The notes beneath the pieces were generated by a model. That model was not told the DNA's origin and did no database searches. It was given only the letters and a program-made list of their open reading frames with translations. Both the position numbers and the translations under genes were made by a program. A stretch of DNA of 64,000 nt from Xylocopa sonorina. Its lineage: Eukaryota > Arthropoda > Insecta > Hymenoptera > Apidae. Positions 36,239 to 48,700 of the stretch are shown here, in pieces (the stretch's first letter is position 1; each line of letters starts with the position of its first letter). Location: NCBI RefSeq assembly GCF_050948175.1, contig NC_135198.1:8259001-8323000 (forward strand), in the 5' to 3' direction.

Positions 36239-37383
36239 GTAAGTGCACGTTCCAGTCCCAGTGCACGCGAGCATGCAATTAAGAAGTCGAACGGGAAATT
36301 AAGGGTCGCGTCCAGAGCTCCATTCGATCCGTAGTTACATGCGTTCGTGCGCGAGTGTGTATCCTCGGGTGGTGGTTTTCCCGATTGAAATTAGAGGGTA
36401 GACAAAGTCGTGTGCCCGTCTTTCGACGGGGCAGCTTCTCCCTCGATACTCGACGCTCAATCTCGGGCGCGAGAGCCATCCACCTCGTCGACGGGGGTGG
36501 AGGAGCGAGCGGATGACGGTTGTTTGCGCCAAGTATCGTTGCGGATACGAAACTGGGATCGTTTTGCTCGGCCGCGAAGTTACGAGCTGTCCGTGGAAAA
36601 TCACAGAGCGCTATCCACCAGCGGAAGAGCGAAATGGCTCCCCGTTCCGGTCTGTCGTTCGGTTTTCTCTCCTCGGACGAGATACTTCGGGGAATTGTTT
36701 CGATTCGCCGGTTAGTTTCTTGTTAAAACTGTCGCGGTGAATGGCGGTTATAATGGGGTTTATTTTCCCGCCTCTGACGCGTTCCTCACCTCGCGTCCCA
36801 CTTTAGTGGCGCAGCCGTTCGATTCGATTCGCGGGAAATCCGTTGTTAATTAAAATCGTTAGATAGTGGAACGTGTCGCCGGTGCCGCGTGGCTTCGAAA
36901 CCACGCATCAATCTCAGTCACAGCCGAGGTATCGAATGGGCTCTGTGGTCGGTCAGGCGTCAATACGCGCGTGACTTGACCGCTGCAATTGTAATTTCAG
37001 AGGTGTATAGAGCGACAGGAGCCGTAGCTCGTGCTTCCATCGAGATCGAACGATGACAGCTCGAAATGGACTGCGATGACAGCCGTCATCGGCGATGTTA
37101 GACGTCCCCGCGTTCCTCGTTTACTCCTTACAAAAACCGTCTCCTACGCCCTTGTGTCATTTTTACTGCTGCGACACGCGCGAGCAAAAAACCGTTGCTT
37201 TTTACACGCATCTGGCCGAGCGAATATGTCTGTCGCCTAATTTTAAAACGGTTACACAACTCTGGAACAGTTCTTTTTCCTCTTCACGTCATCTGTACGA
37301 TGCGTTTAGTGCGCGGTTATTCTCGCTTTTACAACGAAATTCGCGGTCGCGCGTCGTAAAAAAGTTATTCTTAGGAAATCTAT

Positions 37384-37398
37384 AAAAAAAAAAAAAAA
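37384..37398. repeat. Poly-A run
   Basis: Fifteen consecutive A. No retrotransposon body or target-site duplication was seen beside it. Confidence 0.9.
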
Positions 37399-39436
37399 TA
37401 CTGTTCCGACACTCTTTGAGACTGTCGGTTACCCTTGACTTATATATTCACTGGCTTCGATCGCCGATACCTCTAAGAATATGAGATCAAGTAAAACCCG
37501 TAAACACCATCATCCCCTTAACCGCGAACCAGCGAGGCTATCAGAATTCTTCTTCACGCATCGTGGCCACGCTTCTACATCCAAACCGCACCGTGCATCG
37601 CGATGCACCTCAAAAGCAGCCCCCGCAACTTCCCCGAATGCAACGATACGTATATACATATATACACGCCGTATCTTCAGCTTGCAAGCCTTGCGCCGCC
37701 TCATCTGCATCCTCGAAGATCGAAAGTCGTTCGATCGGAAGCTCCGTCGGTGGCCAAGCTCGATAACCGAGCCATCCCCTCGTGCACGCGGCTCCTTCTC
37801 ACCAGAACTGCGTTCGCTCCCTTCGAGGCGAGATTAACCGGTCAGAGTTTACCTTGGCCCAGAGAGGAGGGAGTCTGTGTCAGAAGCTCATGGACTCTCT
37901 CTCTGGTCCTCGTTAACCCTACCTCCTCGTGGCCTGAACTCGTCCTTAATTAACCATCCACCACGGGCGCCCCGTTTCCTGGAAAGGAGCAGCGCTCGTC
38001 CGCGACGGAAACGCGCTGACAGCCGGACAGGAAGCTCGCGTATAGAACGAGCGATAATATAGAGGGACGAGGAGAAGAGAGACAGAGGGTGAGAGGGAAA
38101 AAAGGGGGTGGACGTCAGGGGTGAATAGCGACGCGTCCACGGCGAGCATGATCGGATTTGCTCGGAATGTCTACACGCATGAATCACGATTACCGCGAAA
38201 TGGAAACAATGCACACGGCAGTAGCCGCGTACACACGCCGCGCTCGCTCTCCACGGCTCTTCATGGTTGAACGGGGGCGCCAGGGGGTGGCGCGAGTGGA
38301 GGAAGTGGATTTATTAATCCCGACGTGCGCGCAGTTCCGAGCGCGGAAAAAGCGAATTCAGGTGTTTCAAGTAACGTCGGGATTGCACGCCTCTCGTTGC
38401 CGTGTTATTTCGGTTTATTGGCGGCTGTAGGGGGGGTGGAGGACGCGGGAGACGCGCGCCGTTCCGAAGATGAAATATGCGACGCGGAATAAAAAATTTT
38501 TTTTCATCCCCCGAAACGCGCGCGCGCCCCGCGTTGCCATTCGAGGCGGCGGAGTACGCGCGGCTGGGTAATTGGAGACTGTTTTATTCCCGTTGACGGC
38601 GAGCTGCGAGGGTATTGTTGGGAAATTGCCATGCTGGGAACCTCTGCCGAGTCGAGAGCGATCGTTTCGCGTTTCTCCTGGGTTCGTCAAATGCTTTTGT
38701 CGGGGATTAAACGATTACTTCGTAACTTTCAACTTTGGAATCGAGCCTCGCGCGTTTCAATATCTATAATTTTAATCGCACGATCGATACGCGTCTCATG
38801 GTTCTTCCCGTTTTTCATATTGTTTGTCCGCGCGACGTAATCACCGTCCATGGGAGACGGGATGGCAGAGGATCGCGGTGTGGTCCCTTTGAGTCGCGTG
38901 AACGAAGTTATAAAATTGAATAACGGAAGCGGAGTAGTATTACGGAAGCGTTACGATTTCTCATGGAGGTGGCTGTGGGCAGATAACGTTATTACACCGT
39001 GCAATGTATAACCTCGCCTTCGCGGAGATAAAAGGAGTAACTGCATTATATAGCGCCATAACTTGCGATTAAAGTTGTTGATTACTTAGGCGAGCGGAGT
39101 ACGCGAAATTAACAAGTCCATTCTAGTTTACGTCTGCGGCTATGCGATATTCTCCTTATTGTTATTTCGTAGCTGGTGGCGTTCCTTTAAATGAGAAAGT
39201 TCGAATTGCCAACAATTGTAATAATATCGTAATTAGTTTCCAACTACTATTTAAAAATTGATCTCGAAATAGTAATAGACACGAAGATCGAGCACTCTCA
39301 GATTTCCTTCGGTCAAGCACGCGAAAGGAACGTCCCAAGGAAGCTTTAAAATTGCCTCCATTAAGCGTTTAAAAGATTTCGAGTCGTCGTTCACCAGGAA
39401 GCTTCGAAACACCATGACGACGTCAGGCAAAGCCTC

Positions 39437-39838
39437 TTAAGAAACTTTAAGTCGCGCGGCAGCGGGAGGAGCGAGAAAGGGCGGAGTAGAAAAAGAGGAG
39501 CTGTAAAACTCATCGTTACTTCCGCCGGAAAAATCAAACGTCACAGTTGTTCCAATCGAAACGTCTCTAAGGTTTCTCGCGAACGGTGTGTCGTATAAAC
39601 AGCTGTAATCGAATTCGTTCCCGTCGAGTTCCAAGTAAGAAAAAAAAAAGCTGTAAAACCGCACAGAGCCTTTTCTTCCTTGAAAGAGAAATATAGGGCG
39701 AGCACGAAGAAACGAAGTGAAAAAAAGAGGCGACATAAAATCTCGAGCGAGTTCGAAGGAATAAGTACTTACACGCGAACCGTGAAAGTAGCAGCAGCGC
39801 GCTGGAGAAGGCGAGGGTGATATTTTAGAGCCCGGCAC
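39437..39838 (-). CDS. ORF with possible terminal exon, minus strand
   Basis: The minus strand is open for 133 codons, from a GTG rather than an ATG. The last part is fairly protein-like (NEFDYSCLYDTPFARNLRD, then VSIGTTVTFDFSGGSNDEFY) before a Pro/Ala-rich end and a TAA. Upstream, a good acceptor (TATCACCCTCGCCTTCTCCAG) precedes a 30-nt segment (39774-39803) with donor GT|GTAAGT, and a further acceptor-like GATTACAG lies inside the ORF. The two could be a small exon and a terminal exon, but no family is recognised and the phases were not tied to other exons. Confidence 0.14.
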   Translation of the reverse strand: MPGSKISPSPSPARCCYFHGSRVSTYSFELARDFMSPLFFTSFLRARPIFLFQGRKGSVRFYSFFFSYLELDGNEFDYSCLYDTPFARNLRDVSIGTTVTFDFSGGSNDEFYSSSFSTPPFLAPPAAARLKVS

Positions 39839-41324
39839 GGTTCTCGCCCCGGGGAGAGGAGCTTTAATCGAACGAGAAGAACAAGGTTACAACCTGTAGA
39901 TTCATAAAATACCCCTCGAAGCGGCGTGCCTTGTATCGTATTCCATGCGCGTCCGTGTACTATTAGGATTTTTAAACGCTCCTGACGTAGCCGCGCGGAG
40001 AATAAATAAAATGGAGAACGCCCGTGTTAGGGGCGCGGAGCGAGAAGAAGGGGTGGCGCTGCGGAGTAAGAAAATCGTTTAACTCGGTTGCGGAAAGTCG
40101 CGTTCGTTCGCCTGGCAGTTGGAGGGAAATTAAAACGATATTTTTGGTACTTTATTGGACGGAAGTGGTCGAGTGAACATTTATAATGGTTAGAGAAGAG
40201 AAACCTTGCAGCGAGCTTCTTCTTGTTTGTTTCGCGGAGCTGCGCTCCGATATTTATACCTTCGCGGTATGGTAAAACACATTAGAATATTCGAGTGAAT
40301 GGAATGAACGTATTAATCGTGTTCATCTAAAATACAGATTGATTCTGTCGTTACGATTCGTCATTAATATATTACGTTATTTTAAAATCGATGCTTTTAA
40401 ACATCTCCACGTGTATATTTATCGGCCGTTTGATGTTCTGCCAGTTCTGCGCGCTTTATTTTAAATGAAACCCAGCGAGCTTGCATTAACAGCACGGAAA
40501 CACCATGATTACGTAAACAGGGCATGCTTTACCGGTTGGAAAACATTTATGATGTCCATTTAGCGCATTAGCACGTAATAACGCCGGCAGAAAGTAGCAA
40601 ATTGTCTTGATTTTCTCCAGCAGTCCCCGCGTACTAAACATTCAAATTAACAGCCATGTCACATCGTACTTAAAACGGAACTGTTAAACGCCGGTGTAAA
40701 CAGAGTTTGTGCTTGACACTTTCAAAGAGTTTCTCTCGCATCCCACGCGTTTACTCTTCGCACTCTCTATTCTGGCTTATTAATAAGGAACTCCTCAACC
40801 GTGGCAGAATAAGGATGAATTCAATTAGCCAGAAATTTTGAAGTTCTTCCTGTCTTGTTTGCTGTCTCGTTAAATTTTGACGAACGTGTTACTCCGTTCG
40901 AATCGAATTCTTTTTTCGTCCACAAACAGGCTTCGCGCACCGCGTCTGACATTCATTCTCGATTAATGTATTAAAAATCTCCGCCAGTGTCGACGATTCA
41001 CGGTCCACTAATTATTTCGCGTTTAATTACGTTTCGATCGTGGCGTACGCGAACGCGGAACGCGGTGAATAAAGCATGAACCGCGATTTCCACGGGACGA
41101 CACGTTCTCCCTGGAAACGACGCCGCGCGCCCCGTCCAGTCGCAGTTCCGACCTGTTTCCGCGCTCGAATCGCGCTGTTACCTTCGCGTTCGCTCCAATC
41201 CTACCCTCTTCTTTTTTTCTCCACCCTCTCCTCGAGAGACCAACCGCGCGTTTAACATCGACAACCCGCTACGAATTTTACATCAATTCTTTGCGCGCGC
41301 TTTATGGTTTAATTAAAATCGTGT
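39839..41324. other. AT-rich ORF desert
   Basis: No ORF of 60 codons exists in any frame for about 1.5 kb. The sequence is AT-rich with many ATTA/TAAT words (for example around 40350-40400) and no simple repeat. It could hold homeodomain-type binding sites, but this is inferred from base words only. Confidence 0.4.
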
Positions 41325-44300
41325 TTGAGTGCGGTTAATATCGCATCGGGAGTTGGAACACGATTTTATCAACGGCCGCCGAAAATATCGCGGCCACCTG
41401 CTTTAATTAAAAACGAACGCTGTTTCGCGTTATCTTGCATCCCATTGAAACTGGTCTTGGAGAGCTCGAGGTTTGATCGCTGTTGCTTGTATATCCCGAA
41501 AACAAGAGGGTAGTTTTTGATACGTACACTGCAATATCCTGTCAGACGAGTCGCACTGAAATTCAATTATTAATATATCACACAAATTTCAACACCAGAG
41601 ATATGAATAAAAAAAAAACCAATCTTTCATCAAAGGTTTAGTGTTCATAAAAAGTTTGATGATCTCCAACTGTCTGCTACTCGTCGAAACTTTAATTTTC
41701 ATAAAGCACGAAGCTGTTTCGAGGAAACCAGAAGAATCCAGCTGCACAAGCATCGACCTTCTTTTCCCTCGAGAAGAGAATAACTCGACTCGAAGCAACC
41801 CTACGCTGAAAAACTTCATAGATCATCGCGCGCCTCCTCGTAACGGCCTCGAACATCGCCCAGCGCCTAGAAGGGGAGAGCGAATCGAAGCAGAAGATAC
41901 GCACCTCCGCCGGCTCCATCCCCAGGACATTTCGTCGCGGCGCGCAATGGCGATAAAAGAAGGGGCGAGTTAGCCCTGGCTGGGTCGTATACTCGCTTCG
42001 ACGCCCTCGCAATTATACTGTTTATGTAAGGGCGTGGCTGCAGCCGTATCGATGCTCTCGCGAGCGACGTAAGAAACGGGTACCCCGTGTACACAGCGCG
42101 CGTAGATAAATAAAGCAGCGTGGCCTTTATATTGCTCTGGAGATTGACAGATCCGGCGTTAATGGTCGAGCGAGGACGTAATCGTCGCGGGGCGGAGAGT
42201 GAGAGAGCCGCGCGCGTCGACGACGCTCCACACTTTTTGATCCCTTTGTGCCGCGGAGGATCCGCAGCATCGTTCGTGGCAGGATGCGTTGTAACGATGA
42301 TTGACCGACTGTTATTGCCATTCCGTTCTCGACGAGCGCGCGCGGAGAGGGCGGAAGATTGATAAACACGCCCGCGATAACAGAAGCGATCTCTGTCCCT
42401 GCGATATCGTGGATGGAACTTCTCGATCATATCTCCTTCGTTTTATACACGGAGTCATTGGCGAGACTGGGCGCAAGATTACGTGGCAGTGATAAAATGT
42501 AAGGACGGAGGACGAAGGTGAAGAACTGTAGCGCACGATGAAAAGGGCAAAGCGTTACAGCAACGGAGGATCTAATGAAGAACTCGCGAAATTGGAGAAT
42601 TAAGACGGAAGCTGGGAGTGATACGAAAGAAACGAACACCAAGGGGCGTGATAGAGGGGATGACGAGATAAAGCCGAAAAGGAAGAGAACGGAAGATGGA
42701 ATGTGATTAAAGCTTGGGTAAATGGTTAATGAAATTGGAGAACCGAAGAAGGATTTCAGTGGAGAGGTAGGAAGATGTGATGGAGGGCGGAGGAGTCAGG
42801 GAAAGAGTTGTTCGAATAAGTAAATTGAATGTGAGAAACCGTGGGTAAGATGGAAATGGATGCTGGGATATCGTTGGGAAGTGAAGGAACTGTGCGAAGC
42901 GGAAAATGGAATCAAAACTGGCAAAAAATATCGTAGGCGATACTAGAAGTTGATTCTTCGAGGAGCTAAGAGTATTAAGTTGGAGGGTGTGCACTTGCGA
43001 GGAGATCGTAACGCGAGGAAGAAACTTCCGCGGAATAAAATTGATCCGTCGGACCAAGAACGAGCGGAACGAGGGCTGGAGTTCGAAAAATGCGGGGAAA
43101 CAAGCGGAACTTGGTGAACGGGGACAGTGAAATTTAAAAGGAAGCGGATAGCATGGGACATGAAGGATGGGAATTAAGCGGATAATTGACACTGACAGAT
43201 GAAACGCTGACGAAACTCGAGGGAGAATCGAAAGGGGACTAATGAAGTAACGAAGTTTCGGTGAGAGGAACGAAGAAACTGGCGTGGTCGGGGGGTGGAG
43301 TAACGTATGAAAAAGGTAAAAGGATGAAAAACGTTACACCGTCGAAGTTGAAGTGAAACCCGACCGGGACGAAATAAAATGTTACAGACGGAATTACCAC
43401 TGGAACGAGAAGTCCAAACCTGCAGGTCAATAACTCCAAAGACGTACTAAAACTCGAGTAAAATAGTCGGTGATAAAAAAGAAACCTGACAAATTTAATA
43501 TAAAAAAGAAGAAATACCCAAAAAATCGTAAGTACAGAATTTGACATAAAAGATCCAAACCGACGCGATCGTAACACTAAAAACACGCGCGTACTAAAAT
43601 TAAAGAAAAAAGAAACCAATAAAATTCAAGCGAGTTCGTTACAGGAAAAAAAACAGTAAATTTATCGAACGATTCTACAGTGCTTCACCAGGAATTAAGT
43701 ACGATAAAATCAATAAAAAACCATTTATTTAACGATCATCTTATAACGGACCCGACACCTCTGCCTAAGAAGGTTTTAAAATTCCCAGCAATAAAAACCT
43801 AACGGATTCATTACGAGGAAAGTAGTGAATACGTTATTAAAACATACTGTAAAGTGTCTCGCGGAAACGAATAAAGGGCAATAAAATCGATGAAAACACG
43901 TTTGTTCGACGGTCGTTACGTAACGGCCGTGTCATCAAGGAAATTAACGAGCCGAGTAAATCTTCTGCAGACGGCAGAATCGTCTTCCCGTCCGTGAAGG
44001 GGCGAGTGTTTTTCCGTTACCAGTTCCCGGTTCTTTCGGTCCTTAAAGCAACCTGTTTATCAGGGCGCTCGTCGGTGGTTGAACACGGGCAGCAGCTCTT
44101 TTTCCATTTGTTTCGCGAGCTCGCTCGATCGCGATAGGGACACGAGTTTCTTTCGCAAACGTAGCGGAAACTTTTCGTTCGGCCTCGCAACCCCCGATCT
44201 GTAAAGGGGCGCGCGCGTGGCCGCCGCCACTTGGAGAAGTTTAATTTCGCGGAAGCTGCGGGACCGACTTCACCGGGGCGTTCCCTCCGCTTCCTCGAAT

Positions 44301-45602
44301 CGGATAATCCGAGGGGGTGGATCGCGATATTTTTTAACGGTCCAACTTCGCGGCAGACTTCACGCTCGCTTGGCTCGTTGGCGGATTTCGCCGCGTAGTA
44401 TTGGACTTTTCACGCGATTACCGTGATACGGTTGTTTGTTAACTGCCGCCTTTGGCGCGCTTAAGTGCACCTCTGGCAAGATTACTTCTCCACCGTAAAA
44501 TTGTAACTGCCTTTGCGCGATCATGCGTGCAGTTCGTTTCGTTCTTCGACGATCGAGATATGAGATACGATGAACTTTTCCCATAGAACACCGAGCGAGA
44601 AGCGTATACCGCGCGGCTCGTCCATCTTCCGTGCTCTATTAAATCCACGAACCTCTCCGCCTATCGAGAGACGCGGCCCTTTTTAATATTTCACCGTTCC
44701 GCAGTTGGAAAACCGAGAAATTCCACCCGACTAAGATCAAAAGCCGCGATCAAATTCCCATACATGGCGCGGCGGTGAAAGCCCCTCCATAAATCAACCG
44801 GAAGAACGGCGTTGCCATTCCGGTGGATCCAGTTCTCCGGGTAAAAGCACATTTTCCAAAATCGAATTTTCCATCTGAACCGCTGGCTAATGTTCCACGG
44901 AGCCCTGTGCACACCTGCCAGCGAGAGCGCTCGCACGAAAACGAGCGGGAACGTTAGCTGCGCTCGCTGCGGATGAAACGTTCGAGCCGGCAGCGCCAGC
45001 ACATCCTTGCGGTGCTGTTCTCAGGAATGGCACGTGAAATTTTATGCAAACACAGTGCCCGGAAGGCGAGCTTCCCATATGCGAAGAGGAAGGCGTTCGA
45101 ACGCGACATTCGATATACACTCTTGTGGCACGTCGCGTCGTAACGAACGAGCCTTGCGCGATGGAACCTAGCCTCCCTCGCTGCTGATGGGGTGAACGTG
45201 GAGTTACCCTATGTCGAAAATTCTCTGTATGCCAGGCATCGTAGCGATACGAGGATATTTTCTTCGATTCTTTATCTTATATTAGTCTGAATAACTTAAT
45301 CTTGGCAAATGTAACGTATCGCATTGCAATGATGTTAGCTAACCATGGAGTTTTTGGATTTTGAAGGATTTGAGGCGTCGCGAAGTTAGATTTGAGAAGC
45401 AGTACTACTCTATGATAAAGGTTGGCGATTGAAATATGGATTCGGATGAAACGATCGTTAAAAATGTCGGAGTGCTCGAACTGTCTGTTAAACATCCCTC
45501 GTTACGCGATAAAATTTCCAGCCCGCAATGTTCCGTTGGAAGAAAACGAATTCGAAGCGGGCCGCTGGTATTTATTACCGGCCGTTCGTTTCCACCGCCA
45601 TT
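41325..45602. other. Non-coding; includes the purine-skewed kilobase
   Basis: CpG-rich sequence at 41.8-42.4 and 44.1-45.1 kb flanks the skewed stretch and an A-rich stretch at 43.2-43.9 kb. No supported gene. Confidence 0.5.
42460..43660. other. Purine-skewed kilobase
   Basis: The plus strand is dominated by G and A (GAAGA, GGAGG, AAGGA words) for about 1.2 kb, shifting to A-rich towards 43.6 kb. This leaves the minus strand almost free of stops and creates two long minus ORFs (42707-43192 and 43239-43619) whose products are Phe/Ser/Leu/Pro-rich, as composition predicts. On the plus strand a 54-codon lysine/glutamate-rich frame ends at a TGA near 42705. An old reverse-transcribed insertion or a long transcribed unit could give such skew; no conserved retrotransposon motif was found. 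Confidence 0.5.
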
Positions 45603-45770
45603 AACACTCGTCCGAAACTATTCCCTTCAAACCGTTCCCAGCACTCGCACGAAAATATTTCGTTTTTGTCATCGTCAGCGCTCGTTTCAGAACATTTCAA
45701 CCGCCGTCAGCACTCATTTCAGAAGGTAACGGCAGAACCCGCGCAGCCACCGCATTGGTATTCATTTCAA
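45603..45770. repeat. Degenerate ~37-bp tandem repeat, four to five units
   Basis: The words AACACTCG, AGCACTCG, AGCGCTCG and AGCACTCA start at 45603, 45640, 45677 and 45709, a spacing of 37, 37 and 32 bp. Each is followed by a diverged CGAAA/TTTCAGAA and TTTCAA block, and a last partial unit (CATTTCAAAACGTTTCAAAC) lies at 45761. Units are too diverged for a recent minisatellite. Confidence 0.6.
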
Positions 45771-48700
45771 AACGTTTCAAACACCCACCCCGTCTCGTCG
45801 ATTTGAAATTCAACCTGCCAGCCCGCGCCAGATATAGCGCGAGCACGTTAAAAGCCGGTAGACGATCTCGCAGGAATATCGCGGAACGGAACCGGTGTTG
45901 CTCTGCCGCGTTTCTCCTTCGCTGACCGCCATTGTTCCCGCCGCCGGAACGAGCCACCGGCGTGAATTACGAGGCGTTCATTCGGCTCTCATTAAATTAA
46001 ATTAATTCCCCCCTTCCGTGTCGCTAGAATTTCAACGCGTTCAGTTTTTCGCGTTCTATTTTCCGCCGCTGCCAGTATCTATTTCTTTCGAATGCTACGC
46101 ACAACTGTACGCAGCCGGACAAAACGAGTTCTCCACCATTTTCCACCGTATTCTCCGTGTCGTTTAAATATTTATTTCGAACAAATTTTCCATGACGGTC
46201 TTCGAGAATTCTCTGAAAATATCGTCGACCGTTCCATCGGAAGATAAAAAATTTTCTATAAATCCAGCGTCGCTTTGAGGGTTGAAAGGCTTGGTAAAGC
46301 GAGGATAAAAGAGTTGGCGGGCGTATCGCGAGGAGCACGAACAAAAGATTAATACGCAACATTTTTTCAGGCTGAACGTTCCGCACGGCTGTCCGGTAAA
46401 ACGCGAAAAAGCGGCGCAATATAAAAGTCCCGAGAACGCGCTTGAGATAATAACAAAGGTCGAATTAACCGGGCCACGTTGCGCGCGGAAAAATACATTT
46501 TCACCTTCGAACGCGCCGGAACAACGAGCCCCGCGACTCGCGCCTCCTCTGTAACACAAATAACGCCAACGCCTCCCGTAAAGGCTAATCGGTTACGCGA
46601 TTTTTCTCTATTCCCATGCGCACGACGAGATAATTAGATTGGTAATATTTCATCGGACGGTTTATTGCAAGTTACACGCTCTATGAATCTTCGTTATCCT
46701 TCTTTTTTTCCGTATTGTACAACGCTTTGTTTCTTTTATCCTCGCAGCTTCTCGTGGACCGCTGAGATTACACTTGAACCAGTTCCTTTTGTTTCGATGA
46801 AGAATAGTGCAAAAGTAACATTCTTTTAAAAACCCTAATTCAGTGCTGGCGTTCGTTCTCTTTTTTTGGAAATTTCGCGGTTCTCTCGCTCTTTTAATTT
46901 TTCGCGAAAGTTGAAAATTACTTCTGGATCCGAGTCCCTCATCCCTTTGAACGCGGGGGATGCGATTATTTAAAGTTGAATATGAAATTTTCATTTCGCT
47001 AGCCGTCCCAATTTTATTTCGCGCTCCGTTTGAAATTACCACGGACGAAGGAAATGGTCCCGAGTCCATTACTTCGCTTAGCGTTTAATTTCGGAAACAA
47101 AGTGATACACGCAAAGTCGCAGTTTAGAAGAAAAAGCCGCAGCAACGAACATTTACATTTTCGCCCTTCTCTGCTGGAATTTTTGGACTTTCTCGTGTAC
47201 TCTTTCGCGCGTTCGCTTTTACCACGATCCTTTACATTTTCCTTGAGCATCCGCGCGACTTTTTTCTCCCACAGAAAGAACCATGCGACATCCACCCTTT
47301 CGCATCGAACATTTTTTCGCTCTGCGAACGGGCCCGCGTGTTTGCCAATAATTCCCGGCCGGTCGTCGATGCGGCTCGGCCGTGTATCTCGTTAAAAGTT
47401 TATCAACGATTTCCCCCCGGTGTCGCATCGAATTTCCCCGTCGATACGAGTGTTGTCGCCGCGAAAAAATAGAGCGCGAAATTCCCGCTCGTTCATCCGT
47501 ACCCTCTTCCGATCGCCGCGCCGCGGGCTTGCGTCCTCTGCCACCCCCTTCCAGCCACCCGTTTCGGATAAAAAAGTAGATGACCCGGGGAATAAAAATT
47601 GGGAGATCGAGCAAGACGAAAAATGGACGGAATAGAAAGAGAGGAGAGGGTTTGGGAGGGAGTTTGGAGTACGCAGGGGTCGCGAGAAAATTCATATCGG
47701 GTCGAACGCCCCGGGGACAATTCGTCGGAGCGACATTTGATCGTCGCGGCGCAAACAGAAGCGGACGGGCTGCGATCGATCCGCCCCGCGCGGCGCTTCT
47801 CGTTGGTACGCGTCTGGCGTCGTTGGGGCGCTTTATTTCCCGATGATTCTTCGTCAAACAATGACGTCATCGGGGATACTGTACCAGGGAACGTCTTCGT
47901 GCGGGACGGTTAATTGGCCGACCGTTATTGCACCGCTCGATGAACGGTTCCCGCCCCCTTCTCCTGGCAGCTTTCTTTTCGCTCTGATTGCTGCTGGACT
48001 GAGGATTTGCGGCTCGAGCTACCAAGACGAGATTGGAGGTTTGATGAGCTACCCTCTTGGGACGGTTGCTTTAGGATCTTTCGGTCAGTTTCAAGATGGG
48101 GACGTTTGGTCCGATTGATTCGAAACGGTCTTCTTGTACATCGCTGAGGAAGCATCTCGCGGATTAGAATAAAAATTGATGTGAGTGCTCTCGAGGATAA
48201 TTTGAAAAAGAGAAATTTCCACGAGAAATGGCAAGTACGGTCTAAAATTTCCACAGAGGAAGTATGCTCCATCAGCGGCCCAGATCCCTCAACTCTTCGA
48301 CGACCCACTTCAACGATCAACCTGTCCGCGATGATGGCAGATTTTTCTCCCTAATTAACGGCGGTTGTTTACGCGACGAACCCGCGACAAGAGCCGCTCG
48401 ACGGGGGATAGTGTTACGGCTATCTCTCGATGACGCGGACGAAAAATTGAACGCGAGGCACTCCGGCGTCGAATGGCGTTTAATGATATTCAACGACGGG
48501 GGTTGAAACGCGTCGATGGGAAAATGTATTTATTTGTGAAACGGGAGCGGCGGAGGATTCTCTTCGGCTCGATGGCCGCCGGGGTTGGAGATTTTGTTTG
48601 GCGCGTTTCGCGGTCAGCGGCTGGGTGGAATGGCGTACGAGCTCGGGGGTGGTTCGAAATCGCGCGCGGATGGAAAAAAAAAGGTTAGCAGATTTCGCGT

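Larger units (their letters stand above)
35678..39436. other. Non-coding apart from one small candidate exon
   Basis: Short overlapping ORFs, a (CCA)n and a poly-A run. A minus-strand donor GAG|GTGAGG at about 36786 has no acceptor within 140 nt upstream. Confidence 0.5.

Noticed and set aside
42707..43619. Two long minus-strand ORFs (161 and 126 codons).
   Set aside because: The plus strand is so purine-rich that minus-strand stops are rare; products are low-complexity Phe/Ser/Leu/Pro and show no domain.
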